From NCBI RefSeq assembly GCF_000463015.1, contig NC_022234.1:1054001-1118000 (forward strand): a DNA stretch of 64,000 bases, read 5' to 3'. Below, in pieces: positions 25,210 through 33,370 of this stretch (position 1 is the first letter of the stretch; every line of letters begins with the position of its first letter). The stretch comes from Variovorax paradoxus B4 (lineage in GTDB: Bacteria; Pseudomonadota; Gammaproteobacteria; Burkholderiales; Burkholderiaceae_C). The notes under the pieces were generated by a model. It was not told the DNA's origin. It saw only the letters and a program-made list of their open reading frames with translations, and did not search any database. Both the position numbers and the translations under genes were made by a program.

Positions 25210-26808
25210 TCAGATGGAAAGGAAGTGATGCACCTCGGGCTTGCCGGGCCCCATGTGGAAGCGCACGGCTTCGTTCTGCAGGTCGGCATCGGCAAGCGAC
25301 ACGCGGTGGTGCTGGCGCAGATGCTCGGCCCAGGATTCGACGAGGAACCACTCCATCACGCGCTCGGGGTCGCCGGTGTGTTCGGTCACGCCCCACGCGT
25401 AGGCGCCGTCGCGGCGGCGCTCCAGCGACAGCCGCTTCATCGCGTCGAGAAACGCCGGGCGGTCTTCCTTGCGGATGCGGTACTCGACCTGCACCATCAC
25501 CGGGCCGCGGTCGTGCGCGATGGGCTCGGCAACCAGCGGCTCGGGCCAATGGTTCGAGGCCTGCAGGTCCGACTCGCCCGTGGGCAGGCGCGCGCGGTGG
25601 AACAACAGGGCCACGATCACCAGGCCGACGGCACCGGCCACCAGCGTGTACGGCACGCCGATCTCCTGTGCGACCAGGCCCCAGCCCAGGCTGCCGGCCG
25701 CCATCGCGCCGTTGAACACCGTGAGGTACACAGCCAGGCCGCGCCCGCGCACCCAGTTCGGCAGGATGGATTGCGCCACGCCGTTGAGCGTGGTGAGCGC
25801 AATGATCCAGCCCAGGCCCAGCAGCAACAGCAGCAGCACGGCCAGCCACTTGGGCGGCGCAAACACCAGCGCGGCCATCACCGCGGCGGTGATCACCGAG
25901 GCCAGCAGCACGAGCCCGTCTGCATCCAGCCGTGCGCGCAGCCGCGGCATGACCAACGCACCGGCGATGGCGCCCGCGCCCACCGCACCCAACAGCACGC
26001 CGTAGAAGCCGGCCGTTCCGCCGAGCATCTGGCGCGCCACCAGCGGCAGCAGGGCCCAGACCGAGCTGGCGAACAGAAAGAACACAGCCGCGCGCAGCAG
26101 CACGCGGTGCAGCTCGCGGCTGGCACGCGTGTAGCGCAGGCCGGCGCGGAAGGCGCCCAGGAAGTTCTCCGACAGGCCGCTGTCCACCGCGGCGGGGCGC
26201 TTCCACCAGAGCAGCGCGGCAATGACGAACGCATAGCTGAGCACGTCGGCGCCGTAGGTCACGGCGGCACCGAAGCTCGCGAGGATCAGCCCGCCCGCGG
26301 CCGGCCCGATGGAGCGCGCAATGTTGATGCCCAGCGAGTTCAGCGCTACCGCGTTCTTGAGGTCGGCGCGTGGCACCAGCTCCGGCACGATCGACTGCCA
26401 CGTCGGCCCCATCAGCGCAGCGCCGATGCCGCCGACGAAGGTCAGCGCAATCAGGTACTCGACGGTGAGCGCGCCGGTGTGCGAGAGCACCAGCAGCGTG
26501 CCGCTGACGCTGGCCAGCACCAGCTGCACGAAGATCAGGAAGCGCCGCCGGTCGAGGATGTCGGAGAGCACCCCGGCCGGAATCGCGAGCAGGAAGATCG
26601 GCAGCGTGGCCGCGGTCTGGATCAGCGCCACTGCCGTGGGACTGGCCGACAGGTCGGTCACCAGCCACGAGCTGGCCACGTCGCGCATGAAGCTGCCGAT
26701 GTTGCCAAGCACGGTGGCGGTCCACAGCACGGCAAAAACCGGCTGGCGCAAGGGCGCGAAGCTTCCGGTCGACCGCACGGCCTTGGCGGCACCGGCGAGA
26801 TCAGCCAT
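25210..26808 (-). CDS. MFS transporter, MFS_3/EntS-like effector type
   Basis: This 532-residue protein has about 12 hydrophobic helices over residues 15-410, beginning LRQPVFAVLWTATVLGNIGSFMRDVA, the start pattern of the MFS_3 (transmembrane secretion effector/EntS-like) family. The loop LSDILDRRRFL is the cytoplasmic MFS motif A. A soluble C-terminal segment of about 115 residues (VMVQVEYRIRKEDRPAFLDA onward) looks like a dimeric alpha-beta barrel and is a normal part of MFS_3 proteins. It probably exports a small molecule. Its start overlaps the DoxX stop by eight bases. Confidence 0.9.
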   Translation of the reverse strand: MADLAGAAKAVRSTGSFAPLRQPVFAVLWTATVLGNIGSFMRDVASSWLVTDLSASPTAVALIQTAATLPIFLLAIPAGVLSDILDRRRFLIFVQLVLASVSGTLLVLSHTGALTVEYLIALTFVGGIGAALMGPTWQSIVPELVPRADLKNAVALNSLGINIARSIGPAAGGLILASFGAAVTYGADVLSYAFVIAALLWWKRPAAVDSGLSENFLGAFRAGLRYTRASRELHRVLLRAAVFFLFASSVWALLPLVARQMLGGTAGFYGVLLGAVGAGAIAGALVMPRLRARLDADGLVLLASVITAAVMAALVFAPPKWLAVLLLLLLGLGWIIALTTLNGVAQSILPNWVRGRGLAVYLTVFNGAMAAGSLGWGLVAQEIGVPYTLVAGAVGLVIVALLFHRARLPTGESDLQASNHWPEPLVAEPIAHDRGPVMVQVEYRIRKEDRPAFLDAMKRLSLERRRDGAYAWGVTEHTGDPERVMEWFLVESWAEHLRQHHRVSLADADLQNEAVRFHMGPGKPEVHHFLSI

Positions 26809-27202
26809 TCGCGCGCTCCTTCAGGTCATGCCAGGCCACCAGGAGAAAACCGCCGACCAGGCCCAGATGTTCGAAGAAGGAGTTCGCCGCCATGAAGCGC
26901 TCGGGCTGCGGCATCTCCCAGAAGCGAAGCGCCACGAAGGTCGCCATCAGCGTGAAGCCGCCCAGCGCCAGCGCGCCGAGCCAGCGGTAGAAGCCCGTGA
27001 GGATGAGCGCCGCGGCGCCGAGCTCCAGCACGATCACCGCCACCGCCAGCGGTGCCGCGGGAGACAGGCCGAAGTGGTTCATCTCGGCAATGGCCGCGTT
27101 GAAGTCCATCGCCTTGTTGAGCCCGCCCTGCAGGTAGGCCGCGCACAGCAGCAGCAGGGCGATCCAGCGCACGGCAGGCGAGGTGGTCCAGCGCGTCGCC
27201 AT
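26801..27202 (-). CDS. DoxX-family membrane protein
   Basis: This 133-residue membrane protein has four hydrophobic helices and the DoxX pattern: AYLQGGLNKAMDFN near the N terminus, a central ALILTGFYRWLGALALGGFTLMA, and FFEHLGLVGGFLLVA at the end. DoxX proteins are small quinone- or redox-associated membrane proteins, often beside detoxification genes. It overlaps the amidohydrolase stop by a single shared base and the MFS start by eight bases, so it belongs to the chain of coupled genes from 29471 to 25210. Confidence 0.85.
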   Translation of the reverse strand: MATRWTTSPAVRWIALLLLCAAYLQGGLNKAMDFNAAIAEMNHFGLSPAAPLAVAVIVLELGAAALILTGFYRWLGALALGGFTLMATFVALRFWEMPQPERFMAANSFFEHLGLVGGFLLVAWHDLKERANG

Positions 27203-29199
27203 CACACCGCCCAGCAGGCGCAGCCGAGCGCGCCCCAGAAGCTCTTGAGGTCGGCGATCGGCAGCTTGCTGCTCCAGGCCGTCGCGTGCTGGTGCCCGTG
27301 CACGTTGCAGTCGTTGGCGCAGGCGCAGGACATGGCCGCTTGGCGCATCGCCTTTTGCAGCGGCGCGCCCTCGGCATCGCCCCAGCCGCCATAGCCGCCG
27401 AAGCGGCGCACCGGCGACCAGTCGGGCATGGCCGGAGGCGGCGCGCCTTCGTCGTGCGACTGGAACGGCCCCGCGGCGTACACCACCTTGCCGCCGACCA
27501 TGGTCAAGAGCGCCGTGGTATCGGCAATCTCCGATTCCGGGCAGGCGAAGAAGTCGCGGTCGGGCACCATCAGGTCGGCCAGCATGCCGGCTTCGATGCG
27601 GCCCTTCCTGCCGACCTCGTTGGAGAACCAGGTCACGTTCTCGGTCCACATGCGCAGTGCGCCTTCGCGGTCGAGGCAGTTGCGCTGCGGGTAGAGCTGC
27701 ATGCCGCCGACGGTCTTGCCGGTGACCAGCCACGACAGCGACACCCAGGGGTTGTACGAGGCGACGCGCGTCGCGTCGGTGCCGGCCGATACCTTCACGC
27801 CCTTCTCGAGCATGCGCTTGACCGGCGGCGTGGCCTCGGCCGCGCCGGCACCGTAGCGCTCCACGAAATATTCGCCCTGGTAGGCCATGCGGTGCTGCAC
27901 CGCGATGCCGCCGCCCAGGGCGGCGATGCGGTCGATCGATTTCTCGGAGATGGTCTCGCAATGGTCGAAGAACCAGTTCAGGCCCGCGAGCGGCGTGTCG
28001 CGGTTGACCTTCTCGAACACGTCGAGCGCGCGGTCGATGGTCTCGTCGTAGGTGGCATGCAGGCGCCATGGCCACTTGTTCTGCACCAGCACGCGCACCA
28101 CCTCTTCCAGCTCGCCTTCCATCTCGGGCGCCATGTCCGGGCGCGGCTGGCGGAAGTCCTCGAAGTCGGCGGCCGAGAACACCAGCATCTCGCCCGCGCC
28201 GTTGTGGCGGAAGTAGTCGTCGCCCTGCTTGTACTTCGACGTGGCGGTCCAGTTGAGAAAGTCCTGCTTCTCCTGCTTGGGCTTCTGCGTGAACAGGTTG
28301 TAGGCCAGGCGGATGGTGAGCTGGCCGGCATCGGCCAGCTGCTGGATCACCTGGTAGTCCTCGGGAAAATTCTGGAAGCCGCCGCCCGCATCGATGGCGC
28401 CGGTCACGCCCAGGCGGTTGAGCTCGCGCATGAAGTGGCGCGTGGAATTGAGCTGGTATTCGAAAGGCAGCTTCGGGCCCTTGGCCAGGGTGGCGTAGAG
28501 GATCGACGCATTCGGCTTGGCCAGCAGCAAGCCGGTCGGGTTGCCGGCCGCATCGCGCACGATCTCGCCTCCGGGCGGCGCGGGCGTGTCCTTGGTGTAG
28601 CCCACGGCGCGCAGCGCCGCGCCGTTGAGCAGCGCACGGTCGTACAGGTGCAGCAGGAACACCGGCGTGTCGGGTGCCACCCCATTGAGTTCTTCGATGG
28701 TCGGCAGGCGCTTTTCCACGAACTGGTGCTCGGTGAAGCCGCCCACCACGCGCACCCATTGCGGCGCGGGCGTGATGGCCACCTGGCGCTTGAGCATCGC
28801 CATGGCGTCGGCCAGGCTGCGCACGCCGTCCCACCGCAATTCGAGGTTGAAGTTGAGGCCGCCGCGAATGATGTGCAGGTGGTTGTCGATGAGGCCCGGC
28901 AGCACGCGCTTGCCCTGCAGGTCCACCACGCGGGTGCCGCTGCCGACCAGGGGCAGCACGTCTTCGCTGCGGCCCACGCGCAGGAAGCGGCCATCCTTGA
29001 TGGTCACGGCACTCGCCGTGGGATTGGCGCGGTCCAGCGTGGTGAAGCGGCCGTTGTGCAGGATCAGGTCGGGGGCGGCGGTACCAGCCATGTCGGGTCT
29101 CCTTTGGGTGGTTTGCGCGCTTGCCGTTCCGGCAAGGGCGGCGGCGCCGAGCGTGCCCAGGCACAGCCGGCGGCGTTGTTCGTCGAGCGGATCGTTCAT
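27202..29199 (-). CDS. YtcJ-like amidohydrolase, exported
   Basis: This 665-residue protein is an amidohydrolase of the YtcJ/imidazolonepropionase-like type. The metal-binding start is VLPGLIDNHLHIIRGG, with later HATYDETIDRA, FFDHCETIS and SAGTDATR. An N-terminal QRRRLCLGTLGAAALAGTASA looks like a twin-arginine signal peptide. The C terminus has an unusual Cys/His-rich tail (SCACANDCNVHGHQHA). The substrate is unknown; the family hydrolyses N-substituted amides. The start overlaps the XapX stop by four bases. Of two possible starts, ATG 29199 fits the signal peptide better. Confidence 0.88.
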   Translation of the reverse strand: MNDPLDEQRRRLCLGTLGAAALAGTASAQTTQRRPDMAGTAAPDLILHNGRFTTLDRANPTASAVTIKDGRFLRVGRSEDVLPLVGSGTRVVDLQGKRVLPGLIDNHLHIIRGGLNFNLELRWDGVRSLADAMAMLKRQVAITPAPQWVRVVGGFTEHQFVEKRLPTIEELNGVAPDTPVFLLHLYDRALLNGAALRAVGYTKDTPAPPGGEIVRDAAGNPTGLLLAKPNASILYATLAKGPKLPFEYQLNSTRHFMRELNRLGVTGAIDAGGGFQNFPEDYQVIQQLADAGQLTIRLAYNLFTQKPKQEKQDFLNWTATSKYKQGDDYFRHNGAGEMLVFSAADFEDFRQPRPDMAPEMEGELEEVVRVLVQNKWPWRLHATYDETIDRALDVFEKVNRDTPLAGLNWFFDHCETISEKSIDRIAALGGGIAVQHRMAYQGEYFVERYGAGAAEATPPVKRMLEKGVKVSAGTDATRVASYNPWVSLSWLVTGKTVGGMQLYPQRNCLDREGALRMWTENVTWFSNEVGRKGRIEAGMLADLMVPDRDFFACPESEIADTTALLTMVGGKVVYAAGPFQSHDEGAPPPAMPDWSPVRRFGGYGGWGDAEGAPLQKAMRQAAMSCACANDCNVHGHQHATAWSSKLPIADLKSFWGALGCACWAV

Positions 29200-29471
29200 G
29201 CGTCTTTGCGCGCCGCGGCGCCCGGCCCGGCCTTGGCGCATTGCGGCAGCTCGCCGAACACATGCGGCTTGACCTGGTGCTGCAGCCACGACGTCGCAGT
29301 GGCCTGCGGCTTGATCGCGCTCTTGATGAGCGGCGGGATCTGCTCGCCGAGCAGGATCCCGAGAAGCCCCACCAGGGCGATGACCGGCGGGGCCGGCGAG
29401 CGCACCTGGAACAGTGCGTAGATCACGCCGACGAGCAGGCCGAGCGCGAGCGACAGGACGTAGGGCTTCAT
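29196..29471 (-). CDS. XapX (DUF1427) small membrane protein
   Basis: This 91-residue protein starts MKPYVLSLALGLLVGVIYAL and continues QVRSPAPPVIALVGLLGILLGEQ, the XapX/DUF1427 family pattern with two membrane helices. Function is unknown. XapX proteins are commonly encoded next to amidohydrolases and isochorismatase-type hydrolases, as here. Its stop overlaps the amidohydrolase start as ATGA, and it begins 17 bases after the isochorismatase-family gene. The tail from residue 60 is longer than the family core and is polar. Confidence 0.88.
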   Translation of the reverse strand: MKPYVLSLALGLLVGVIYALFQVRSPAPPVIALVGLLGILLGEQIPPLIKSAIKPQATATSWLQHQVKPHVFGELPQCAKAGPGAAARKDA

Positions 29472-29488
29472 CTTGTTCACCGCGGCGT

Positions 29489-30142
29489 TCAGCCTTCGTG
29501 GGCGCCGAACATGGTCTTGGCGTAGGTCACACCCAGGCCATAAGCGCCACCGAATTTCTTCGCAATGCCGGTGGTCATTTCGTACGTGTCGGTGCGGGCC
29601 CAGTCGCGCTGCAATTCGAGCAGGTATTGCAGCGAAGTCATCGGCTGTGCGCCGGCCTGCACCATGCGGTCCATCGCGCGGTTGTGCGCCTCGGCCGAGA
29701 CGTCGCCGCAGGCGTCGGCGATCACGAACACCTCGAAGCCCTGGTCGAGCGCCGACAGCGCCGGCCCGACGATGCACACGCCGGTCCACAGGCCCGACAG
29801 CACGATGCGCTTCTTGCCGATCTCGTTCACGCGCTCGATCACGGCCGCGTCTTCCCACGTGTTCATCGAGGTGCGGTCGAGCATCTTCTGGCCCGGGAAG
29901 GCGTCGGTGATCTCGCTGAACATCGGGCCCGAGAAGCTCTTCTCGGCCACGGTCGTGAGGATGGTCGAGACCTTGAAACCGGCCGCCGCGTTGGCCACGA
30001 GAGCGGCGTTGTTGCGCAGGTTCACCGCATCGATCGAGTGCGTGGCAAAGGCCATCTGCGACTGGAAGTCGATCATCACCAGCGTGTGGTCGGTGGGGGT
30101 GAGCAGCTTGGCGCCGGCGGTGGGGGTGGCTTGGATGGACAT
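29489..30142 (-). CDS. Isochorismatase-family cysteine hydrolase (YcaC-like)
   Basis: This 217-residue protein is an isochorismatase-fold hydrolase of the YcaC type. Catalytic residues visible are Asp25 in LVMIDFQ and Cys123 in SGLWTGVCIV, plus TSMNTWEDAAV. Members hydrolyse amides or unknown small substrates in the cytoplasm. It is the first gene of the minus-strand chain (hydrolase, XapX, amidohydrolase, DoxX, MFS). A run of eight A residues at 30167-30174, read as T on the coding strand, lies just upstream of the ribosome-binding region. Confidence 0.9.
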   Translation of the reverse strand: MSIQATPTAGAKLLTPTDHTLVMIDFQSQMAFATHSIDAVNLRNNAALVANAAAGFKVSTILTTVAEKSFSGPMFSEITDAFPGQKMLDRTSMNTWEDAAVIERVNEIGKKRIVLSGLWTGVCIVGPALSALDQGFEVFVIADACGDVSAEAHNRAMDRMVQAGAQPMTSLQYLLELQRDWARTDTYEMTTGIAKKFGGAYGLGVTYAKTMFGAHEG

Positions 30143-30285
30143 GAGGCTCTCCGTGAGTTGACGATTAAAAAAAAGGGGCTTGCCGCGCCATGCATCCTCG
30201 TTCCAGCGTGGATCCATGTCTTGTCAATTTGTGAGGCCGTTTGGACATTTGCCGTCCGCGCCGGCCCCGGGACGCACATGCGTTG

Positions 30286-31005
30286 TCAGAAGGAAGGCAA
30301 CTCGTTGGGGCGCAGGTCGAACACCAGCACCTCGGCGCCTTCGCCGCGTGACAGGTCGATTCGCTGTTCGCCGCGCATCCGCGCGCCGTCTCCCTCGCCC
30401 AACCGCTGTCCGTTGACTTCGACCCTGCCGCGCGCCACATGCACATAGGCATGGCGATTGGGGCCGAGCGTGAGCGACGTGGATTCATCGTCGTCGAAGA
30501 GGCCGGCGTAAACGCGGGCGTCCTGGTGCACGGCGAGCGAACCGTCCGTGCCCTCGGGCGAAATGATCAGCCGCAGGCGGCCGCGCTTTTCTTCGGGCGC
30601 GAAGTGCACCTGCTGATAGCGCGGTGCGACGCCCTTGGCGTTCGGCACGATCCAGATCTGCAGGAAGTGCAGCGCATCGGTGGCCGACGAATTGAACTCG
30701 CTGTGGCGCACGCCGGTGCCCGCACTCATCATCTGCACGTCGCCGGGGCGGATGACAGAGCCCGTGCCCATCGAGTCCTTGTGCTCGAGCGCGCCGTCGA
30801 GCACGTACGAGAAGATTTCCATGTCGCGGTGCGGATGAGTGCCGAAGCCGCGGCCGGGATGCACGCGGTCGTCGTTGATCACCAGCAAGTCCGAGAAGCC
30901 TTCCTGCTCCGGGTCGTGATAGTGACCGAAGGAGAAGGTGTGGCGGGACTTGAGCCAGCCGAAGTCTGCGAGTCCGCGGTCATTGGCGCTGCGAATTTCC
31001 AGCAT
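30286..31005 (-). CDS. Pirin-family bicupin (YhhW-like)
   Basis: This 239-residue protein is a pirin. It has the metal ligands His57 and His59 (GTHPHRDMEI), His101 and Glu103 (GVRHSEFN), and two cupin barrels. Bacterial pirins of this type show quercetin 2,3-dioxygenase activity and may respond to redox or electrophile stress. It is divergent from a LysR gene across 166 bases with a perfect palindrome, so it is likely the LysR target. The length matches E. coli YhhW. Confidence 0.92.
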   Translation of the reverse strand: MLEIRSANDRGLADFGWLKSRHTFSFGHYHDPEQEGFSDLLVINDDRVHPGRGFGTHPHRDMEIFSYVLDGALEHKDSMGTGSVIRPGDVQMMSAGTGVRHSEFNSSATDALHFLQIWIVPNAKGVAPRYQQVHFAPEEKRGRLRLIISPEGTDGSLAVHQDARVYAGLFDDDESTSLTLGPNRHAYVHVARGRVEVNGQRLGEGDGARMRGEQRIDLSRGEGAEVLVFDLRPNELPSF

Positions 31006-31130
31006 GATTTACGTCCTTTTTTGGTCGATTAGTTCGATGTGATTCACAATGGCTTCGGAGAAGAACTTCCGAGGCATGGCTGAATCATCTTTCTTTCAGC
31101 GAGGCCTCTGGACGAAATTTTTGGCCTTTT

Positions 31131-31151
31131 ATCATCGAACTTTTCGATGAT
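31131..31151. promoter_or_regulatory. Palindromic LysR operator between pirin and LysR genes
   Basis: Perfect 9-base arms, ATCATCGAA and TTCGATGAT, flank the trinucleotide CTT. The core TCGAACTTTTCGA fits the LysR T-N11-A rule. It ends 20 bases before the LysR start codon, a position suited to autorepression and control of the divergent pirin gene. Confidence 0.7.
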
Positions 31152-31171
31152 TCGTTTCCAAGGACTTGCCC

Positions 31172-32092
31172 ATGCTCAGACTCAGCCTCGAAGCCATCGA
31201 ACTCGTGGATGCCATCGCGCGCCACGGCTCCTTTGCCGCCGCGGGCGCGCGCTTGAACAAGGTGCCCTCGACCATCTCGTACGCCGTGGGCAAGCTCGAG
31301 GAGCAGCTGGACATGCTGCTGTTCGTGCGCAACGGGCCGCGCGTGACCCTCACCGCGGCCGGGGAAGAAATGCTCAGGGAAGGCCGCTGGCTGCTCGGCG
31401 CCGCAAGCGATCTCGAATCGCGCATGCGGCAGATCGCCACGGGCTTCGAATCGGAACTGCGGCTGGTGCACGACTCGCTGATTCCCACGCAGGCATTCAT
31501 CGACGACATCCGCGCCTTCGAGGCGCTGCGCTGCGGCACGCGACTGCGCATCGGCTGCGAGGCGCTCACCGGCACTTGGGAGGCGTTGCGCGAAGGACGC
31601 GCCGACATCGTCATTGCCGCGGGCGAAGGGCCGGCCGGCGGAGGCTATCAGGCCGTCATGGTGGGCAGCCTCGACTTCGCGTTCTGCGTTGCGCCGACAC
31701 ATCCGCTGACCCGGCTCGGCCGGCCGCTGCATCGCGGCGACCTGCTCGAGCACAACGCCGTCGTGGTGAGCGACAGCGCACGCATGCTGTCCGACCGCAC
31801 CGTGGGGCTGCTCGCCGGCCAGCACCGCGTGGCCGTCCCGACCATGGCCGCGAAGATCGCCTGCCAGGCCGCGGGCCTGGGCCACGGCTTCCTGCCACGG
31901 GCTTGCATAGAGGGCGAGCTGGCGCGCGGCACGCTGATCGAGTTGCAGACCGAAGAGCCGCGCGCACCCGAGGCGTTCTGGCTGGCGTGGAAGACCGGCG
32001 CGAAGGGAAAGGCGCTTCAGTGGTGGGTGAAGCAGCTGAACCGGCAGCTGGTTCCGGCGCTGTTGCCGAGGTCGACCTGGACGTCCTCCTGA
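31172..32092 (+). CDS. LysR-family regulator, likely of pirin
   Basis: This 306-residue regulator starts MLRLSLEAIELVDAIARHGSF and has the LysR helix-turn-helix KVPSTISYAVGKLEEQLD. The effector domain includes LRIGCEALTGTWEALREG and DIVIAAGEG, close to LysR proteins that commonly sit beside pirin genes. The ATG at 31172 is preferred over a TTG two codons earlier; an AAGGAC site precedes it. It very probably controls the divergent pirin gene through the palindrome at 31131-31151. The signal is unknown. Confidence 0.9.
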   Translation: MLRLSLEAIELVDAIARHGSFAAAGARLNKVPSTISYAVGKLEEQLDMLLFVRNGPRVTLTAAGEEMLREGRWLLGAASDLESRMRQIATGFESELRLVHDSLIPTQAFIDDIRAFEALRCGTRLRIGCEALTGTWEALREGRADIVIAAGEGPAGGGYQAVMVGSLDFAFCVAPTHPLTRLGRPLHRGDLLEHNAVVVSDSARMLSDRTVGLLAGQHRVAVPTMAAKIACQAAGLGHGFLPRACIEGELARGTLIELQTEEPRAPEAFWLAWKTGAKGKALQWWVKQLNRQLVPALLPRSTWTSS

Positions 32093-32104
32093 GAGGGGTG
32101 CCAG

Positions 32105-33022
32105 TCAGCCCGCGTTCAAGCGCCGCCAGCGCGCCGGCGACGTACCGGTGTGCGCGGTGAACACCCGTGTCAGGTGGCTTTGGTCAGAAAACCCGCAGGT
32201 TGCGGCAATCTCGGCGATCGGAAGATGGGGCTGCTCCAGCAGGCGGCGTGCCGCTTCCACGCGCTGCGTGACAAGCCATGCATGCGGCGTTTGCCCGGTT
32301 GTTTGCTTGAACGCCTTGCTGAAGTGACTGCGCGACAACGCACACTCGCGAGCGGCGTCCGCCAGCGATACATCGCCTGCGAGGTGTTGCATCAGGAACG
32401 CCTTGGCGCGGCGTTCCTGCCAGGGCGCCAGGCCCCGGGCCCGCACGGGGGCGGAGTCGGCCCCACCGCCATAGACATGAACCACGTGCGCCTTCAGGGC
32501 CAGCGCCACGTGGTCCACGAACAGCCGGCTCGCATCCTGCGGGTGCATCAGCACGGGCAGCATGGCGCGGCCCAGATTGGCGATCACCGGATCCAGCGTG
32601 CCGGCGGCGCAGCGCAATCTTTCGACGCGAGGCATTTCCATCTCTTCGGTGAACGCATCGAGCGTGGCGCGCGGCAGGTGGAAGAACATCGAGTGGAACG
32701 GGCTGCTGACGTACGCCGAGGCGCGCTGCGACAGATCGGCGATGTGGAAGGCGCCCTCCTGCTGCAGGCCCAGCTGTCGGGATTTGCCATCCCGGACGAT
32801 GCGCCGGCTGCCGCCAGAGTTGATCTCCACACTGAGAAGAAACGCGTCCTCGGGCGGGAGAGGCGCCAGCACGAAGAGATGCGGCAGCGCATAGCGCATG
32901 CGCGCGACTCCCAGTTCGCAGCCGCAGCGCGACCTGCTCACGAGCGACTGGACCGCGTCGATGCCGTACTGCGACGCCAGCCGTTGTCCAAATTGGCAGT
33001 CAGAACGAAGGGGATTCAGCAT
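32105..33022 (-). CDS. AraC-family transcriptional regulator
   Basis: This 305-residue regulator has an N-terminal ligand domain and a C-terminal AraC/XylS pair of helix-turn-helix motifs: VSLADAARECALSRSHFSKAF and LPIAEIAATCGFSDQSHLTR. The sensor half resembles the truncated protein at 23126-23725 and the regulator at 19398-20405, so the window holds three related sensors. It converges on the LysR gene with only 12 bases between stop codons. The ATG at 33022 gives the usual family length. Its target is unknown; the upstream 220 bases hold no other gene. Confidence 0.88.
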   Translation of the reverse strand: MLNPLRSDCQFGQRLASQYGIDAVQSLVSRSRCGCELGVARMRYALPHLFVLAPLPPEDAFLLSVEINSGGSRRIVRDGKSRQLGLQQEGAFHIADLSQRASAYVSSPFHSMFFHLPRATLDAFTEEMEMPRVERLRCAAGTLDPVIANLGRAMLPVLMHPQDASRLFVDHVALALKAHVVHVYGGGADSAPVRARGLAPWQERRAKAFLMQHLAGDVSLADAARECALSRSHFSKAFKQTTGQTPHAWLVTQRVEAARRLLEQPHLPIAEIAATCGFSDQSHLTRVFTAHTGTSPARWRRLNAG

Positions 33023-33242
33023 GTGAGAACGACACGCGGCACAGATGGGCGACCGCCGAGCTGGCAAAAAAATAGCATGGTAACTACTTGCGCTTGGCGA
33101 CGCCCTTGGGCGGATAAGGTCTTCACCACTCGCGGTCGGACAACGACTTGCAAGAGGACGACGGGAACCAAACGTGCACTTGGCGCGCGGGGAGCAGGCG
33201 CCGCCGAATGCGCCAACGAGAGTGGCGCAGGATGCCTGCTCG

Positions 33243-33362
33243 CTAGCGTCTCGCCGAGGAGGACGCGGCATCGCCGAGATGGAGCCGCACGGCGTCGAAC
33301 TGTTCGTTCGGCACCTGCACCTCGCGCGTGATCGTGTCGGTCGCCACACTGTGCAGCAGCAT
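33243..33362 (-). other. Small unexplained reading frame after Bug gene
   Basis: A 39-codon frame starts with ATG nine bases after the stop of the Bug gene. The translation, MLLHSVATDTITREVQVPNE and so on, matches nothing I know. It may be a real small protein, the remnant of a deleted downstream gene, or chance. There is no independent support beyond position. Confidence 0.25.
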
Positions 33363-33370
33363 CTGGCGCG

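Noticed and set aside
25210..25560. The C-terminal barrel on the MFS transporter as a novel fusion
   Set aside because: MFS_3-family transporters of about 530 residues commonly include this C-terminal segment, so it is the normal architecture.
27286..29421. A 711-codon plus-strand open frame opposite the amidohydrolase gene
   Set aside because: It is antisense to a clear amidohydrolase with metal-binding motifs, and its composition is that of a GC-rich shadow frame.
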